Positions 44,805-56,748 of a stretch of DNA of 64,000 bases are shown here, piece after piece. The notes beneath the pieces were generated by a model. It was given only the letters and a program-made list of their open reading frames with translations. It ran no database searches and was not told the origin of the DNA. The number at the start of each line of letters is the position of its first letter. Position 1 is the first letter of the stretch. The DNA lies in contig CAJSYZ010000005.1 in NCBI GenBank assembly GCA_910574455.1, forward strand, positions 2,542,001 to 2,606,000, in the 5' to 3' direction. Position numbers and translations under genes: made by a program. This DNA comes from Trichaptum fuscoviolaceum. Its lineage: Eukaryota > Basidiomycota > Agaricomycetes > Hymenochaetales > Trichaptaceae.

Positions 44805-47424
44805 ATGGCATTGCCTATGCTTGTTAATGGTGCTGATTGTGGGCCAGTAAACCCCTTGCAAGGGCTTGCGAAACGATTTGACCAGGATCGCGGGATTCAA
44901 CAAGTGAGCTGACTTCAGATGAATAATTTGGAACTTCCATCCTAAGGAATCTTCAGGATCAATTTGTTCAAGGACGTGCTGGTCCATCCCGAGAAGTGAG
45001 ATCCGTCCAGTTTATTGACTTGCTGTTCTCAGCTCATATATCCTTTAGGCTTTCCGTACAGCCCAACCCACAAACGCCGCACTGGGTCAAGAGGCAGCGC
45101 GGTTCTTCTCTTCAAATAGCTCTCAAGGTGCCCTTGCAGCTCAAGGATCAGCCCCCAACTCATTCGATCTTTCATTGTTACATAAGTCACTGCCTCAATC
45201 TCATTCACCTTCGCCGGCTGTACAGTTTCAAGCAAATCCGCCACCATTGCAGAGATCTAACTCATCGTGGGCAGCGGATTTTCTACAGCATGCTCAAAAC
45301 GCTGGCCCGGCGAGTGTAATAAAAGGGGATGCTGCTGGACAGATAGATAGAGCAGCAAGTGCACCACTGAATGCATCTGCTAATCCTGGTAAGTTCGGCT
45401 ATATGTTTTGCATCCACTGCCCGAGTTTTACGACATTTCATTGTAGGAATGTCTCAATGGCTCCCTCCGTCTATGAGCATGATGCATTCTCCGAATTTCA
45501 TGCCTCACATGGGACAAACATTGTCTTCGCCTGCCCTAGCGCAATCCTCTTCGACCTCTGCAGCTCTTTGGGATAAGGAATTCCAATCATTGGAAGCTTC
45601 TATCGTAAATGTTGACCAATTGAACCCTGCACAAGCTCAGGATCCAGCGGCACAAGCTCGTGAAGCAGATGATTTAGCCAGAACCGCGGGTCTTCTCGTT
45701 GAAACCGTTAGGAATGAGCAAAATCCCAAATTCAAGAATTCTCAGTTCATGAGATTAATGCGGGATATCCGCGATGGGGACATTGTTGTGGATGGAAGCG
45801 AGATGGTGGAGAGAAGCCAAGCGAGCGGGAATGTAGATGTAAAGGGGAAAGGGAAGGAACGCGCCTCAGGTACGATTAACTGGGATAGAGATTACGAAGA
45901 CAAATATGATTCAATGTACTGGACAGGATTCAGACCAGATGTTGTCTTTCATCCCGACGGCTCGATGGTCGCCGATCCTGGTACATCAATGGGCGGCGCC
46001 TTGTCCTCCCGCCGCAAGTCTGTGCACTTCGAGCAGCCACATCTAGATGCAGCCCAGAAGGAGCAAGAGGATCAGATACAGCAAGAGGAGGATCCGAACG
46101 AAGCGTACTTCCGTCAAGAGAATGAGGAGTTCATCGAATATTGGAATAAACAACAATCGCGTCCCATGGAATCGGCGTCGGCCCCGACTTCGCAGGAAGC
46201 TGAATGGGGAGCAATGCAAGATAGTTGGGACTCGTTCGAGGCGACGACTTGGGGAGTACGAGCCATCCCAACATATGAATTTCAGCCGCACAACCCGTAC
46301 TTAATGGGAGATAATTCATATCGGACTCGAAATCATTCTTTGCACGATGGTGTAGGCTTCCTTAATGAGGTTAGTTTTAATGCTATCGTTTATCTAACTA
46401 TTGAAGTATATATCGACTTCTTTCCTTCAGAGTGTTCTTGAGCTCGAGGCTGCAGTGCAGCGCGATCGCACGAATGCGCACGCTTGGTTTGAGCTCGGCG
46501 TAAAGCAGCAAGAAAATGAGCGCGAAGCCAAAGCTATACTAGCTCTTAAACGCGCTCTCTCGCTCGACCCCACTCACTTGCCATCTTGGCTCGCTCTGGC
46601 TATCTCACATACAAACGAAAATGACCGCAACGCTGCGGATGACGCGATCGAGCAGTGGGTCCGGCGCAACGATAAGTACAAGGAGGTTGTCAGCGATTTC
46701 TTTGAGCGGGTGGAGAAGTTGAACGGAGGATCTCTTGATAGCTTGAGTTACTTGAGACGCCATGCTGAGCTAGTAGACTGCTTGATGGGCATGGTGCGGG
46801 CAGGTGGTGGTGAGAGTGGTGAAGTGGATGCCGACGTGCAAATAGCATTAGCTGTCTTGCTCAACACTAGTGAAGATTATGAGAAGGCACAGGATTGTTT
46901 CAGCGCTGCATTAGCTGTTAGACCGGACGTAAGTTAATTGCAGACTTTGAAGTACGACTGCCACTGATGCATCTTACTTTGTTATATTCCTAGGATTGGC
47001 AACTGTACAACAGAGTCGGTGCTACCCTCGCTAATAGTGGTCGGGCAGACGATGCGTTGCAATACTACTATCGTGCTCTTGAGCTCAACCCTGCGTACAT
47101 CCGTGCTCGCTTCAACCTCGGCATCTCATGTATCAATATGAAGGTTCGTAGTCTCTCCCCACTTCTTGACCCTCAACAATCTACTGACCTTATGGACCTT
47201 ATGGATTGTAGAAATATCATGAAGCCGCGCAACACATTCTGGATGCGCTTAGCCTTCAAGATAGCGACGGAAGTGTACACGGACCAGATGACAATCGTGG
47301 TATAACTTCCTCAACATTGTGGGACAGCTTGAAGACAACATGCCTACATCTCCAGCGCATTGACCTTGCTTCGCTATGCGATAGGAGGGATCTTGATGGG
47401 TTCCGTCGGGAGTTTCTTGTATAA
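44805..47424 (+). CDS. PEX5: Peroxisomal targeting signal 1 receptor Pex5
   Basis: Seven exons in phase: 44805-44903, 44957-44995, 45049-45388, 45447-46369, 46431-46928, 46994-47143 and 47212-47424. The N-terminus MALPMLVNGADCGPVNPLQG has the conserved cysteine used for receptor recycling by ubiquitin. WxxxF-type Pex14/Pex13 docking motifs follow (SSWAADFLQ, LWDKEFQSL, DSWDSFE). The C-terminal half is a TPR array (AHAWFELGVKQQENEREAKA; DWQLYNRVGATLANSGRADD; AYIRARFNLGISCINMKYHE) that binds the SKL-type signal of matrix proteins. Length, about 755 residues, fits the family. It cycles between cytosol and peroxisome membrane. A Harbinger MITE lies just upstream. No lesions seen. Confidence 0.96.
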
Positions 47425-47695
47425 AGAATGCGGCCCTTGAAGGTCGACATCGACAGCTCACGGTTGCTATACTGATTAACTATATCCCACAAATGTATAT
47501 GTCCGTTTAGTGCTATGGAACCCATAGCTTACATTGATATATTCCCATACATCTAGTTGTTCATATTCGTTCGAAATAATATCTTCCGAAACTTAAAAGT
47601 ATGGACCGGATAACACAATCCGCTTTTTTCTGACAACTTCTCCTAAGACACCTCCCAGAGACCCAGAAGACCAGCCGCTCCTTTAGACTTTTGCC

Positions 47696-48086
47696 TCATA
47701 CACCTTCATCAGCACAGGAAGCCGCAAGTGAACCGAAGTCGCCATTTCTCAAAGCATAGCACAACCTTGGTCCTTCAGTAGTGACGTAGTAACCGCGCAT
47801 TCCGATGCTACCAGTCCTGTATGTATGCAGGATAGAGGTCATGATCAAGGGGTATGCCCTCGAATACTCAAACTTGACTTCAGTATTACATATCACTTTC
47901 CCTGTCGTAAAACTGCAAGCAAAATTTGTGTACTTTTATCATGCTGTAAGTCTTCTACGATAAGTGTCTTTGTCCGAAATATGTAGTGTGCTGTAGCGAT
48001 ACTAATTAACTTCCATATTCCTTAATTTCTTCCTGAATAGCGCTGTCGAAGCTGTCTAAGTTATCCGGGACTCGGACGCGTAGCAT
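47696..48086 (-). CDS. Possible small hypothetical protein (model uncertain)
   Basis: A minus-strand frame ending at 47696 reads like real protein (EVKFEYSRAYPLIMTSILHT, then SIGMRGYYVTTEGPRLCYAL). A plausible first exon starts at 48086 (MLRVRVPDNLDSFDSAIQEE). I could not find splice sites that join them in phase. No family recognised. It would be convergent with PEX5. Confidence 0.3.
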
Positions 48087-48282
48087 TTCCAATACTAGTC
48101 GAAGAACGAAGATTTCGTATGAGCATATCATAGTATGCCAAGTGGATGCGCACTGCAACACATACTTCTCACTTCGCTTCTGACTGCCATCATCTGTTCA
48201 CGCTCTCCCTGTACTAAGCTCCTGACATCAAAAGAACCGATATCCTCAATTCCCCGGCGGGTGTTCTGCGACACTGCTGCCC

Positions 48283-50046
48283 ATGGACCCCACCTCACAT
48301 CTCTCGGTAATACTGGACCTATCACCAACACAATGGCATCTCTCTTCACTTCCTAACAATCCGTATCCCTTGAGCTTCAAGTCGTTTCTCTCACAAACGC
48401 TCGCCTTCTTGAACTCGCATCTGGCATGCAAACCCGAGAACACACTTGCTGTCTACGGGGCTTTGCCAGGGAAGAGGTAAGTCATTAGTGGCGACTGGTG
48501 ACAGAGGATTTAGGAGAGCTTATTTCTACTGCAATGAAGTGCACTGCTTTATTCATCGTTTCAGCCAGTGGAAGAAGTGTTGGAGGAGAACGTGGCTGAC
48601 GCGAATACGTATCTTCCCTTCAAGCTGGTGGACAATGCTGTGACAAAGAGAATAGTGGAAGAGTTGGATGCCTTGCCTGATGCAGAGGAGGAGGGTGAGA
48701 TTGGTTCAGCGTTCTCTTTCGCGTCCGTTTATTCACTGTCAACAAGCTCCTTGCCAACTGGTCGGTTCACTCACGAAAGCGTTGTGTCGTACGTTCACAG
48801 GCTTACAATGTGTGGAATGTGGACTAACATAACTCTGATAGATATTAATCGGTTTATCAATCCCTCAACTGCTTCTGTATCAACCGACACTTCATCGAAC
48901 GTTCCTTCCGAGCCCCGAATCGCAATCTTGTCTGTGTCGCCGGACATGTCCACATCGTACATCCCTCTCATGAATTCAATCTTTTCAGCTCAAAAGCTTG
49001 TGAGCTATATTCAACGTCTCATATCAGATGGGACTATAACTCAAGATGTCTTTGATATAGAAAGTGACGATCGACGTGTGCAAGATTTACGGACCGGACA
49101 CCGTTTTTCTACAGCAGGCTGCACATCTGACTGGAGGCTCTTACATCTATCTGGAACGGAGAGATGCGCTGCTACAGTATCTTCTCGTGAGCAGTATCTA
49201 TACTAGCGACCGAGATCTGGTGATAGCTAAACGTGTTCCTTGCAGATGTCATTTCTCCCACCTCCATCTATGCGCCGTATGCTAGCCGTTCCGACACAGG
49301 ATAGGATCGATTTCCGAGCTGCGTGTTTTTGTCACAAGAGAATCGTCGACATTGGCTTTGTGTGTTCTGTCTGCTTGTCCAGTACGTCCTTCACATCAGA
49401 AGTTCCTTTCGTCAGCATTCTTTGCTACCTTTCCCTAATGCGAACTTTCTGACTGCTTGTCGTAGTCTTTTGTCAACCTGTCCCTGTCTGTTCCACCTGC
49501 CGGTACGTACCGTCTCCTATTCTTCCCGACCTCTTTATATGGGTCCGAGCGATTCGTTGGTGCTTTATCCAATGCTAATCATCCAATGGTTTTTCTCTCC
49601 GTAAATTTCCGAGCATCTTATTCGTTCCTTTCGTTTCTCCGCCTTTCCGCTGGACACGTCTAAATGTTATAACCTTGTTCCTCGTCCCTTTCCCCACCCC
49701 ATATATTCATTCCCGCAACCCCATAACTTGATCTCTATCTCGGCGTTCTCGAAAGGATCTGACGATTTGATGATGTAGGACGAAGTTCCCGATCAAGAGC
49801 CTCCAACGACTCAATGCCTCGCGTGCTGCGCTACCCTCGACTGCTCCGGGGACACCGCGTCCACAATCGGTTTCGACGCCCGTGGCCAGTCCACGTCCAC
49901 CTGGGCAATCGACGCCAGCTGCACGCGCAGTGTCTACTTCCCTGGGCATCTCGACCTCCAGTTCTCGTGCGAACGGGTCGGGGATGGGCTCATCGACCAA
50001 TAACAGTCCAGTCCCGTCAGCGAATGGTTCCGGTTCTCATCCCTAG
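48283..50046 (+). CDS. TFB4: TFIIH core subunit Tfb4 (p34)
   Basis: Exons 48283-48476, 48540-48999, 49061-49186, 49246-49381, 49466-49502 and 49779-50046. The N-terminal von Willebrand-like domain begins MDPTSHLSVILDLSPTQWHL. Conserved blocks are SPDMSTSYIPLMNSIFSAQK, VCKIYGPDTVFLQQAAHLTG and GSYIYLERRDALLQYLL, then MSFLPPPSMRRML. A C4 zinc ribbon ends the core (FRAACFCHKRIVDIGFVCSV plus FCQPVPVCSTCR). The last exon adds a Ser/Pro/Ala-rich tail after KFPIKSLQRLNASRA. Tfb4 works in transcription initiation and nucleotide excision repair. Intron 5 is unusually long (276 nt). A further intron between about 48785 and 48850 is possible, since YVHRLTMCGMWTNITLID looks inserted, but the frame is open there. 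Confidence 0.95.
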
Positions 50047-50189
50047 CCGCCGGTTCTCGTGAGCGGAGAGAATCGGAATCCGAGCCTTCAAAGTGTGGGG
50101 AAGGGGAATAGACGATTGCTTGTGCTTCCCCGGATTATTAGTGCACAGCTTGGGATCGGCGCTCATGAAAGAATTTGTATTTTGGGTGG

Positions 50190-51135
50190 TTATTTCCAGG
50201 AAAGTACAGTACGCGCGATACCCCATGGATCCCTCCACACTTCAGTCTTCCGAATCCCCGCCTTCGTCATCATGAGATGCTGCACTTCTTCGCTTTGATT
50301 GTGACCAACTTCTAGCGCGATGACACCACCGGGTTTGACAATCCTATCATTGCGGACGAGATTAGCTATGGTGCGATAGAAAGCTAGGCCTTTGCCGTCG
50401 TTTGGCAGCTGTTCCAGGTCGCCAAGAAGTGCACGTTTATCTTCATAGTCCTTCACAGATGTAGGTAATTCAACGTATTCTTGGTAGGGAATATATGGAG
50501 GGTTTGATGTCAGCACATCGACCGGTTGCCAGAGTAGCTGTTGAACGAAGTCTGGGTGCAGTATATCTGCCTTGTGCACTCTGAATGTATTTAGATCCCG
50601 ATTTGAATCTTCCCTATCGTTCGCCAGGGGGATGCCGGTGTGTATTGCATTGTCCATTGCAAGCTGGATGGCTTCTTCCGCAATGTCGACGCCTAGAGCG
50701 CGTACGCTCCCTGGTGGCCATAGATGGCAAAGCAAAAGAGGTATACACCCCGTGCCTGTGCACAGGTCCAGAAGCTTGATCGGCCGTGCGGGGGTGGGTT
50801 GGATCAATTTGGCGAGCCTCATCGTCCAATCTTCCGTCTCCGGACGAGGAATGAGGACCGGTGGCCGTACAAGCAACTCGAGAGGCCCGAATGGCTGTGT
50901 TCCTTTTGATTGTATCGGGGTTAGGACGACTTAAAATCAGAATGCGGCTTCGCGAAGCTCCGGACGGATAGGTATGGAACGCACCAAGAATATACTGCAG
51001 TGGTTCGCCCTGCAAGCGGCGTTCAAGCATCTTCTCTAACGTCGCATGATGTGAGCTCTTTTGCTGCATCCAGCGAAATTCTTGTTTGGCGGCGTGGTGG
51101 CCGAGTAGATCGGACAACTTGGCCAGCAACTTCAT
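50190..51135 (-). CDS. MTQ1: HemK/PrmC-type release factor N5-glutamine methyltransferase
   Basis: Two exons on the minus strand: 51135-50985 (MKLLAKLSDLLGHHAAKQEF, the PrmC N-terminal helical domain, ending ...LQYILG) and 50902-50190. The second has the SAM-binding motif LLDLCTGTGCIPLLL, VDIAEEAIQLA, and the catalytic NPPY (TSNPPYIPYQEY), then GGVIALEVGHNQ. The protein would methylate the GGQ glutamine of a peptide-chain release factor. The presence of the N-terminal helical domain and NPPYIP favours the mitochondrial Mtq1 branch over the small cytosolic Mtq2, so the symbol is inferred. The upstream frame is closed by TAA, which supports ATG 51135. Convergent with TFB4, with 143 bp between stop codons. 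Confidence 0.92.
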
Positions 51136-51925
51136 TGGGGGTATGACTAGTAGTTATTCCTGCCGCATAAGAATAACTCGAAGCTTTGGAAACGATTCGA
51201 ATTCCCTTCGTCGCCTCTTTCCCCCGGTTTGTACTTCGCTGGCAGAAGGAGGGACCGCGTCTTATGAAACTTCGTTGCACGTCTCTTTTAGACAAAAGTG
51301 AGAGATCCGTGCCTTAGATAGGTATGCGGGTAATGTCTAGTTTATGGAGGGTAACGTACCTATCGTTTCAGAAGTTGACCCAAAAACGTTGAGTTCTCGG
51401 GCCTGAAAGATGCTATTCCGGCGATATCGCGCACACCGATGTAACTTAACACTCAGCGCTCAACATGTCCCGCGTATGCCAAAGTTGGAATCGAGCTCGA
51501 AAAGTTTTTTTCTTTCTCGATAAAGGTGAAAGTAAAGGAGTGCTCGAGTTGACTTCCGTCGTGTTCAACTTTGAACTTGGAAGCCACATCATAAAACAAA
51601 TATTAGATACAAATAAACGCAAAACTCACCTTTATTGTCTTTCAATCATTGAGAAAAGAGATGAGAGATCTATGAAGGTTCAGGGTCAATGAAAATAATA
51701 GCACGAATTCCGAACGTACGGACAGGGGGCCGAAGTGACGACGATGGGGTGGGTAATGTGATCGCGTGGACTTGTCAATACCAAATAGAAATCCATTGAA
51801 TCTACTGAGTCCTCTTTCTACTCAACTCGACAGCAGCTCTGCTGTCCTCCCTTTATCTTTCTTGCGTTGGTAGCGTCGCATCATCGCCAACCGCACGTCG
51901 TCGTGGCTCAACGAATGCGCCTCGG
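51136..51925. promoter_or_regulatory. Divergent intergenic region between MTQ1 and ERT1-like genes
   Basis: 790 bp without a supported gene. It must hold both promoters. A pyrimidine-rich stretch (about 51808-51868) precedes the ERT1-like start, typical of fungal 5' leaders. No further elements were assigned. Confidence 0.5.
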
Positions 51926-54397
51926 ATGGACATGCAGTACGCTCGAGCTCAGTACCAGACCCACCGACATGCCGACATATCTCGCCCGCCGGCAATCTTG
52001 CCTAGTACCCAAACAAGCAGTCAGCATCCTCACGCTGCCCCGGACACCAACTATCGTTTGCATCCCGCACCGATGATCCCCATGGCCAACGCGAACGCCG
52101 TCGCCGGCCCCTCCTCCCACTCTGCCAGCTCGAGCGCATCATTGAGTGCAGGCCCGGCGGGTGACGCAGGCAGGAAGAAGAACGGTGCCAGTGCCACCAC
52201 GAACGGAAAGAAGCGACGCGCGAACGCAGACGAGTCGGATGATTCTGCTACGCCAAACCATACAAAAAGTCGAGAAGGACCAAAGAAAAAGAAGGCAGCG
52301 AGGGCTTGTTTCCACTGTCAGAAGGCTCACCTGACTTGTGATGATAGTAAGTCTATTCAGATTATTTTCTTCTCCATGCATATGTTCTGTTTATGTTCGT
52401 TGTGTTTCACTCATAATAACTCATGCTGTTTTGTTTTTATACAGCTCGCCCATGCCAACGATGTGTTAAGCGGGGTATGGCTGAGAAGTGTACAGAAGGT
52501 CACCGCAAGAAGGCCAAGTATCTTCTTGATGATGCTGAGCTCGGTTAGGATCAGATGCCAATCATCATATAGCCTATCACGTGCTGACCGAGCTTTGTCC
52601 TTCCTTCTCCTTTCTCTAGAAGCACTCAAGAAGGGCAAAACTACCACGACGCAGAGTACGCCTGAGATTGTGCAGCCAACACCTCCCCCACCTGGGCCTG
52701 TAGGTGAGACTCATCCCGCTTGCTGGGTATACCGCTCGACGCGAATACTGTCCGGCAATGCATGAATGTGAACTTACATGCACTATGTTAGCAGCGGAGC
52801 CGTTCCCCTCAAATGACCTTTACTTTGGACTTCCCATAGATCAGGGCTATAGCTTCGGTTCGGAGGCTGCGAACATGGAATACTCCAGTTTGTCGGCGAT
52901 CTTGGGGTTGACGAATTTCAGCCCGGACCAACCTTTCCTTGGAGATACCCCTCCTTCCGCTTCTACAAGTGCATTCAACCAGCCGTTCACGAACGCCGCT
53001 TGGCCAGCGGAACCGCAACAATCTCAACCGAATGTGTCTCCACAAGCACTACTAGGTGGGTATGACAATAGCTACGGAGCAAGCTTGCAGCAGCAACAGC
53101 AACAATCTTTGCAACAACAGAATGGTCAGTCGCAATACGCCAATCAGTCACTTTTTGGCGGACCTGCCGTATCGTCTATTTCACCTCAACAAAATGGCTA
53201 CGGACAAGACCAGCAAATGACAATGTCACAAAGGACACCATCGGAAGCTGCATATCCTACACCCGAGCTTGCATACAATTCGCAACAGATGCAGGCTTCG
53301 CCGACGCAGCCTCAGTCCTCTCAGCAAAGTTACATTCAACAATCTCCTTCCCTCATGCAGGAGTCGCCGACCGATCGACAGCAGCAAAGACCATTCCAAG
53401 TTCCTCAAACACAGCGACAACAATTGCTAACACCACTGCCTCCGACTGCTATTAACCGAGTTACGAACGCCTCTGTAGCGTCGATTGTATCCCCTCCGTC
53501 AACAGATTCACCCATGTCAACAGGCTCGGTGAACGAGAGTGTGGTCAACCAGCAGAACGGTGCAGGTTACCAGGTTGAGAACCAGGTGAAACCAGACGTG
53601 TATCATTCGGTTGTCAAGGCCTACGATTATACAGAGAGCTATCACTTTTTAATGAAGTTCTTACCAACTCGGTATTTATATTTTTCTTCGCGATTCAATC
53701 TGTCGGCTGATTCTTGAATATGTATACTTTTTTCAGGTTCGATAAGAATGATATACTCCGTGTTATCCGTGCGCTTGCTATATACCGACCCTCTATCATT
53801 GCTCTCCAAACGCCCATGTCAGAAGATGACTTCATCTTCATGGAGAAGTGCTTGCTTCGCTCGCTCGTCGTGAGTATCTCAAGTAAAAGATAATAATGAC
53901 AGTCCTAAGCTTGACGGATGGATGGCAGGAACTGAAAAAGCTCATATCCTTCAGCGGAACGCCTACTGTAGTCTGGCGCCGCACTGGAGAGATATGTGCG
54001 GCTGGTACTGAATTCTGTTTGTTGACGGACTGGAAAGAGGAGGAACTCATAAACGGCCGGAAGTACATCTACGAGGTCCGCTTTTTTCCGCCGAATTAGA
54101 TTTGCTCTGGTGCATCGACTGACTAACTTGCGAAATTGTTGTAGTTGTTTGAAAACCAGTCCGTCATCGAATACTGGGAGAAATTCGCCTCGCACGCGTT
54201 CGAAAATACGACGCAGTCCGTCTTCTCGCATTGCGTTCTATTAAAACCCTCCGGCGAGCCTATACCGTGCACGTTCTGCTTTTCGATTCGAAGAGACCTA
54301 TTTGATCTTCCTAGCTTGGTCATCGGTAAGTCGAACCCCCAGATCTCAAAGACGACCGACTGACTTTTGTTTAGGACAATGGTTGCCCCTCATGTAA
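51926..54397 (+). CDS. Zn2Cys6/PAS transcription regulator, ERT1-like (gluconeogenesis activator family)
   Basis: Eight exons in phase: 51926-52346, 52445-52543, 52620-52703, 52792-53671, 53737-53869, 53929-54075, 54145-54325 and 54375-54397. The zinc cluster is split by intron 1: [14 protein letters not shown] then [15 protein letters not shown], spacing CX2CX6CX5CX2CX8C, followed by [15 protein letters not shown]. That sequence is characteristic of the ERT1/AcuK/AcuM class, which controls gluconeogenic and non-fermentable carbon genes. A Gln-rich middle ([12 protein letters not shown]) leads to a C-terminal PAS-like domain ([40 protein letters not shown]) and a short conserved end (LPSLVIGQWLPLM). 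The start is the first ATG in this frame after the leader. Nuclear. Orthology inferred from motif order. Confidence 0.92.
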
Positions 54398-54972
54398 CAA
54401 TCAAACAAATACAACCTGAACATTATATTACCTTACCTCCTCTTGGACGTTTGGAAATTAGTAGGAAAATGTATACTAACCTCTTCCCCTTTCCTCATTT
54501 TCTTTGGGCATGTAATGTATCTGTCGCCTTGCTGTCGATTTTCCCCCTCCTTCTCTTGTCGCTTTTTACGCACTTCGCTCGCGTTCTACCTTATCTTTAT
54601 GTTGCTATTTCTCTTAGCACATAATATCCCAAAGTTCAGCGTGGCTGGATCACTTTTCCTGCTGATGTAGAGCTATAGATTGTCATACCGTGTGGAATCG
54701 GTTGGAATTGATGGCACAGGAATTCAGAGGAGATGCTTGCGAGTAGAAATGAAAGAGGTAAGTATGAATAAATAGCAACAAGCGAAGACATCAACCGCGA
54801 AGAGGAAAAGTCTATGCATAGCACAATTCTGAAAGAAAGGGTCTGGTAAAGTATAACAAGAAAGTCCGCGTTCAGCATGATTTCCAATTCCTCCAATTAA
54901 TATCATTCTGATATTCCGCTGCCCTTTCCAGGGGATTCCTTTGGTGGAAAGTCGGAAAGCAACGCAGAGTAC

Positions 54973-55804
54973 CTACACGCCGGTACCGGCCTCCACCTCC
55001 GAATACTCGCTCTCAATTCCGGGCTCCATGATAGCGGCATGGAAGAGGATAATAAAGCCAGAGGCGCCGACAAGCCAGAAGAAAGTTCCGAACGGAGACG
55101 AAAAAAGGAGCAGCGGGATACCAATGACGAAGAGACCGATGAAGAGCTGACGCCGTGTTACGACTTGGCTGCCGACGTTGAACTCCTCAGGAGCTATTGT
55201 AGTCAAGTGGTATGGTATGGGATTAAGAGTCAAATAATTAGTTTAGAGCTGCATGGTATCGGAAAGGTAACATGCACGGACCGTATTTATTGATGAGCGT
55301 GAAGCCTCCGAAGAGGAAGATAATGGAGATGAGAAGGGTCGAGTTCATGATGCTATTTTTTTTTCTTTCCGTCAGCGGGAGTCACCCGATAAACTTCCAT
55401 GTTCAACCTACATAGCGTAAATGGCAAGAATAAGGGCAATAATTCCATAGTTTCCTACAGCAGAAATCAATCAATACAAGTTCACAGGCACAAGGTTGTC
55501 GAGTACATACCAGAGAAATAGCGAGTATTATATGTGATTCGCTGTTAAGAGGGCAATTGTGGGTGTCAGCGCTAACAGTGCCAAAGCACAACTCGTAGGC
55601 TACGCACCGACATCGCGGTATTGAAGTCCGTTGGTCTTGAGACGCGATGATGGTCAAAGAACTCTGTTGGAGGTCTGAGTGCACTGAGGCGAGTTTCCTG
55701 CAAGACGGATGCGCATCAGAAAAGGCCCGGGATGCAGACAAGGAGGCCATAAAACGCACTCTGAAGCTCTTGAGAGTCTCCATTGCTCGGAAAGCGACGT
55801 CCAT
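54973..55804 (-). CDS. PRA1 family protein (prenylated Rab acceptor, Yip3-like)
   Basis: Six exons on the minus strand (55804-55760, 55697-55608, 55541-55511, 55454-55412, 55352-55282, 55193-54973) sum to 501 nt, 166 residues. Landmarks: LSALRPPTEFFDHHRVSRPT, RITYNTRYFSGNYGIIALIL, a first hydrophobic pair around LISIIFLFGGFTLINKYG, a second pair FIGLFVIGIPLLLFSSPFG and FFWLVGASGFIILFHAAI, and the acidic tail ESEYSEVEAG. This is the PRA1 topology: four membrane spans as two hairpins. These ER/Golgi proteins bind prenylated Rab GTPases and help vesicle traffic. All splice phases agree, so the model is firm. Confidence 0.94.
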
Positions 55805-56137
55805 CTTCGCGGGTTGGTAAAGGATGGGTTAATCTACAAAGGAATGAAGGACGAGGACGTGCGTGTTGCTGAAGTCGACGAGGGTAAGAGGTAAAGAAAT
55901 AATTCTGGCGTTGCTGACGTGCCTTCCCCGTTTGGTTTGTGCTGCGGCTGCCTGCGGACCCTGCGCCGCGGTCGACGCGTGCGTGCCTCAGGTTGGCCAA
56001 ACGCGCGGTTACTTTCACTTTCTACGTCAAAACACGTCTTGCTTTTACGATCTGTTCTCTCCACTGCGAATAAATTGCATTCAAGTCTCTTCTTTGTCAC
56101 TTAGCTCAGACTTTCGTCTTAGACACCACATGCCACA

Positions 56138-56350
56138 ATGATCCGCCGTCAACCTACACTCATTCCTTTGACGGACAACGATGTCCAAGATGTGAAAGAC
56201 TATCTGTCTAAACTCGAGGAACAACGACAGCAAGTGGCAAGTGCAAGCGGTGTTCCTCAAAGTCAACCGATGCCTCCGCCTTCGGCACCACCGACGAAGG
56301 AACAGAGACTTGGGTTGGTTGGTGGACCATCAGTGAGGTTTAAGAGATAG
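56138..56350 (+). CDS. CDC26: Anaphase-promoting complex subunit CDC26
   Basis: A single 70-residue frame starting MIRRQPTLIPLTDNDVQDVK. The family hallmark is exactly this short N-terminus (M-L/I-R-R-x-P-T) followed by an acidic helix (DYLSKLEEQRQQ); in known structures it inserts into the TPR superhelix of Cdc16/APC6 and stabilises it. The rest is a Pro/Gln-rich disordered tail ending GGPSVRFKR. The length fits. The start is clear because the N-terminal Met is part of the binding motif. It is divergent from PRA1, with 333 bp between starts. Confidence 0.8.
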   Translation: MIRRQPTLIPLTDNDVQDVKDYLSKLEEQRQQVASASGVPQSQPMPPPSAPPTKEQRLGLVGGPSVRFKR

Positions 56351-56748
56351 ATGATGTTCAGCAGTGAGTATACATGTAAGACCCTTGTGAGCAAATACAT
56401 CAATGTTGTTGACAATGGCAATAGATTATGGACGAGTTCCGTGTACCGCAAGATACGTTCCGGTATAACAGGACTCTACGCCGTCGTATCAACACATTCT
56501 TCCAAGTTCATGGCTTTTAGGCATGGCCTTCTTCTTCTCCTATACATTTGATTTACACTGCTAAGTTTTCAAATTTATGTATTGTTTCCTGTAAGCAAAA
56601 GTTTTATAAATTTACTCCCAACAACCATAATTGCGCACTACTGTACTTCTCCCACAATGCTCGGGAGCGAAGATACTGTGACTCTTTCGAATACCCACCG
56701 TCTCCAGGTCAGTTCTCCCTGCTCTTAGAGCGCATCGTCTTGTCAGTC

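Noticed and set aside
51465..51692. 75-codon plus-strand frame between MTQ1 and the ERT1-like gene
   Set aside because: Located in a short divergent promoter interval, with low complexity and no family resemblance.
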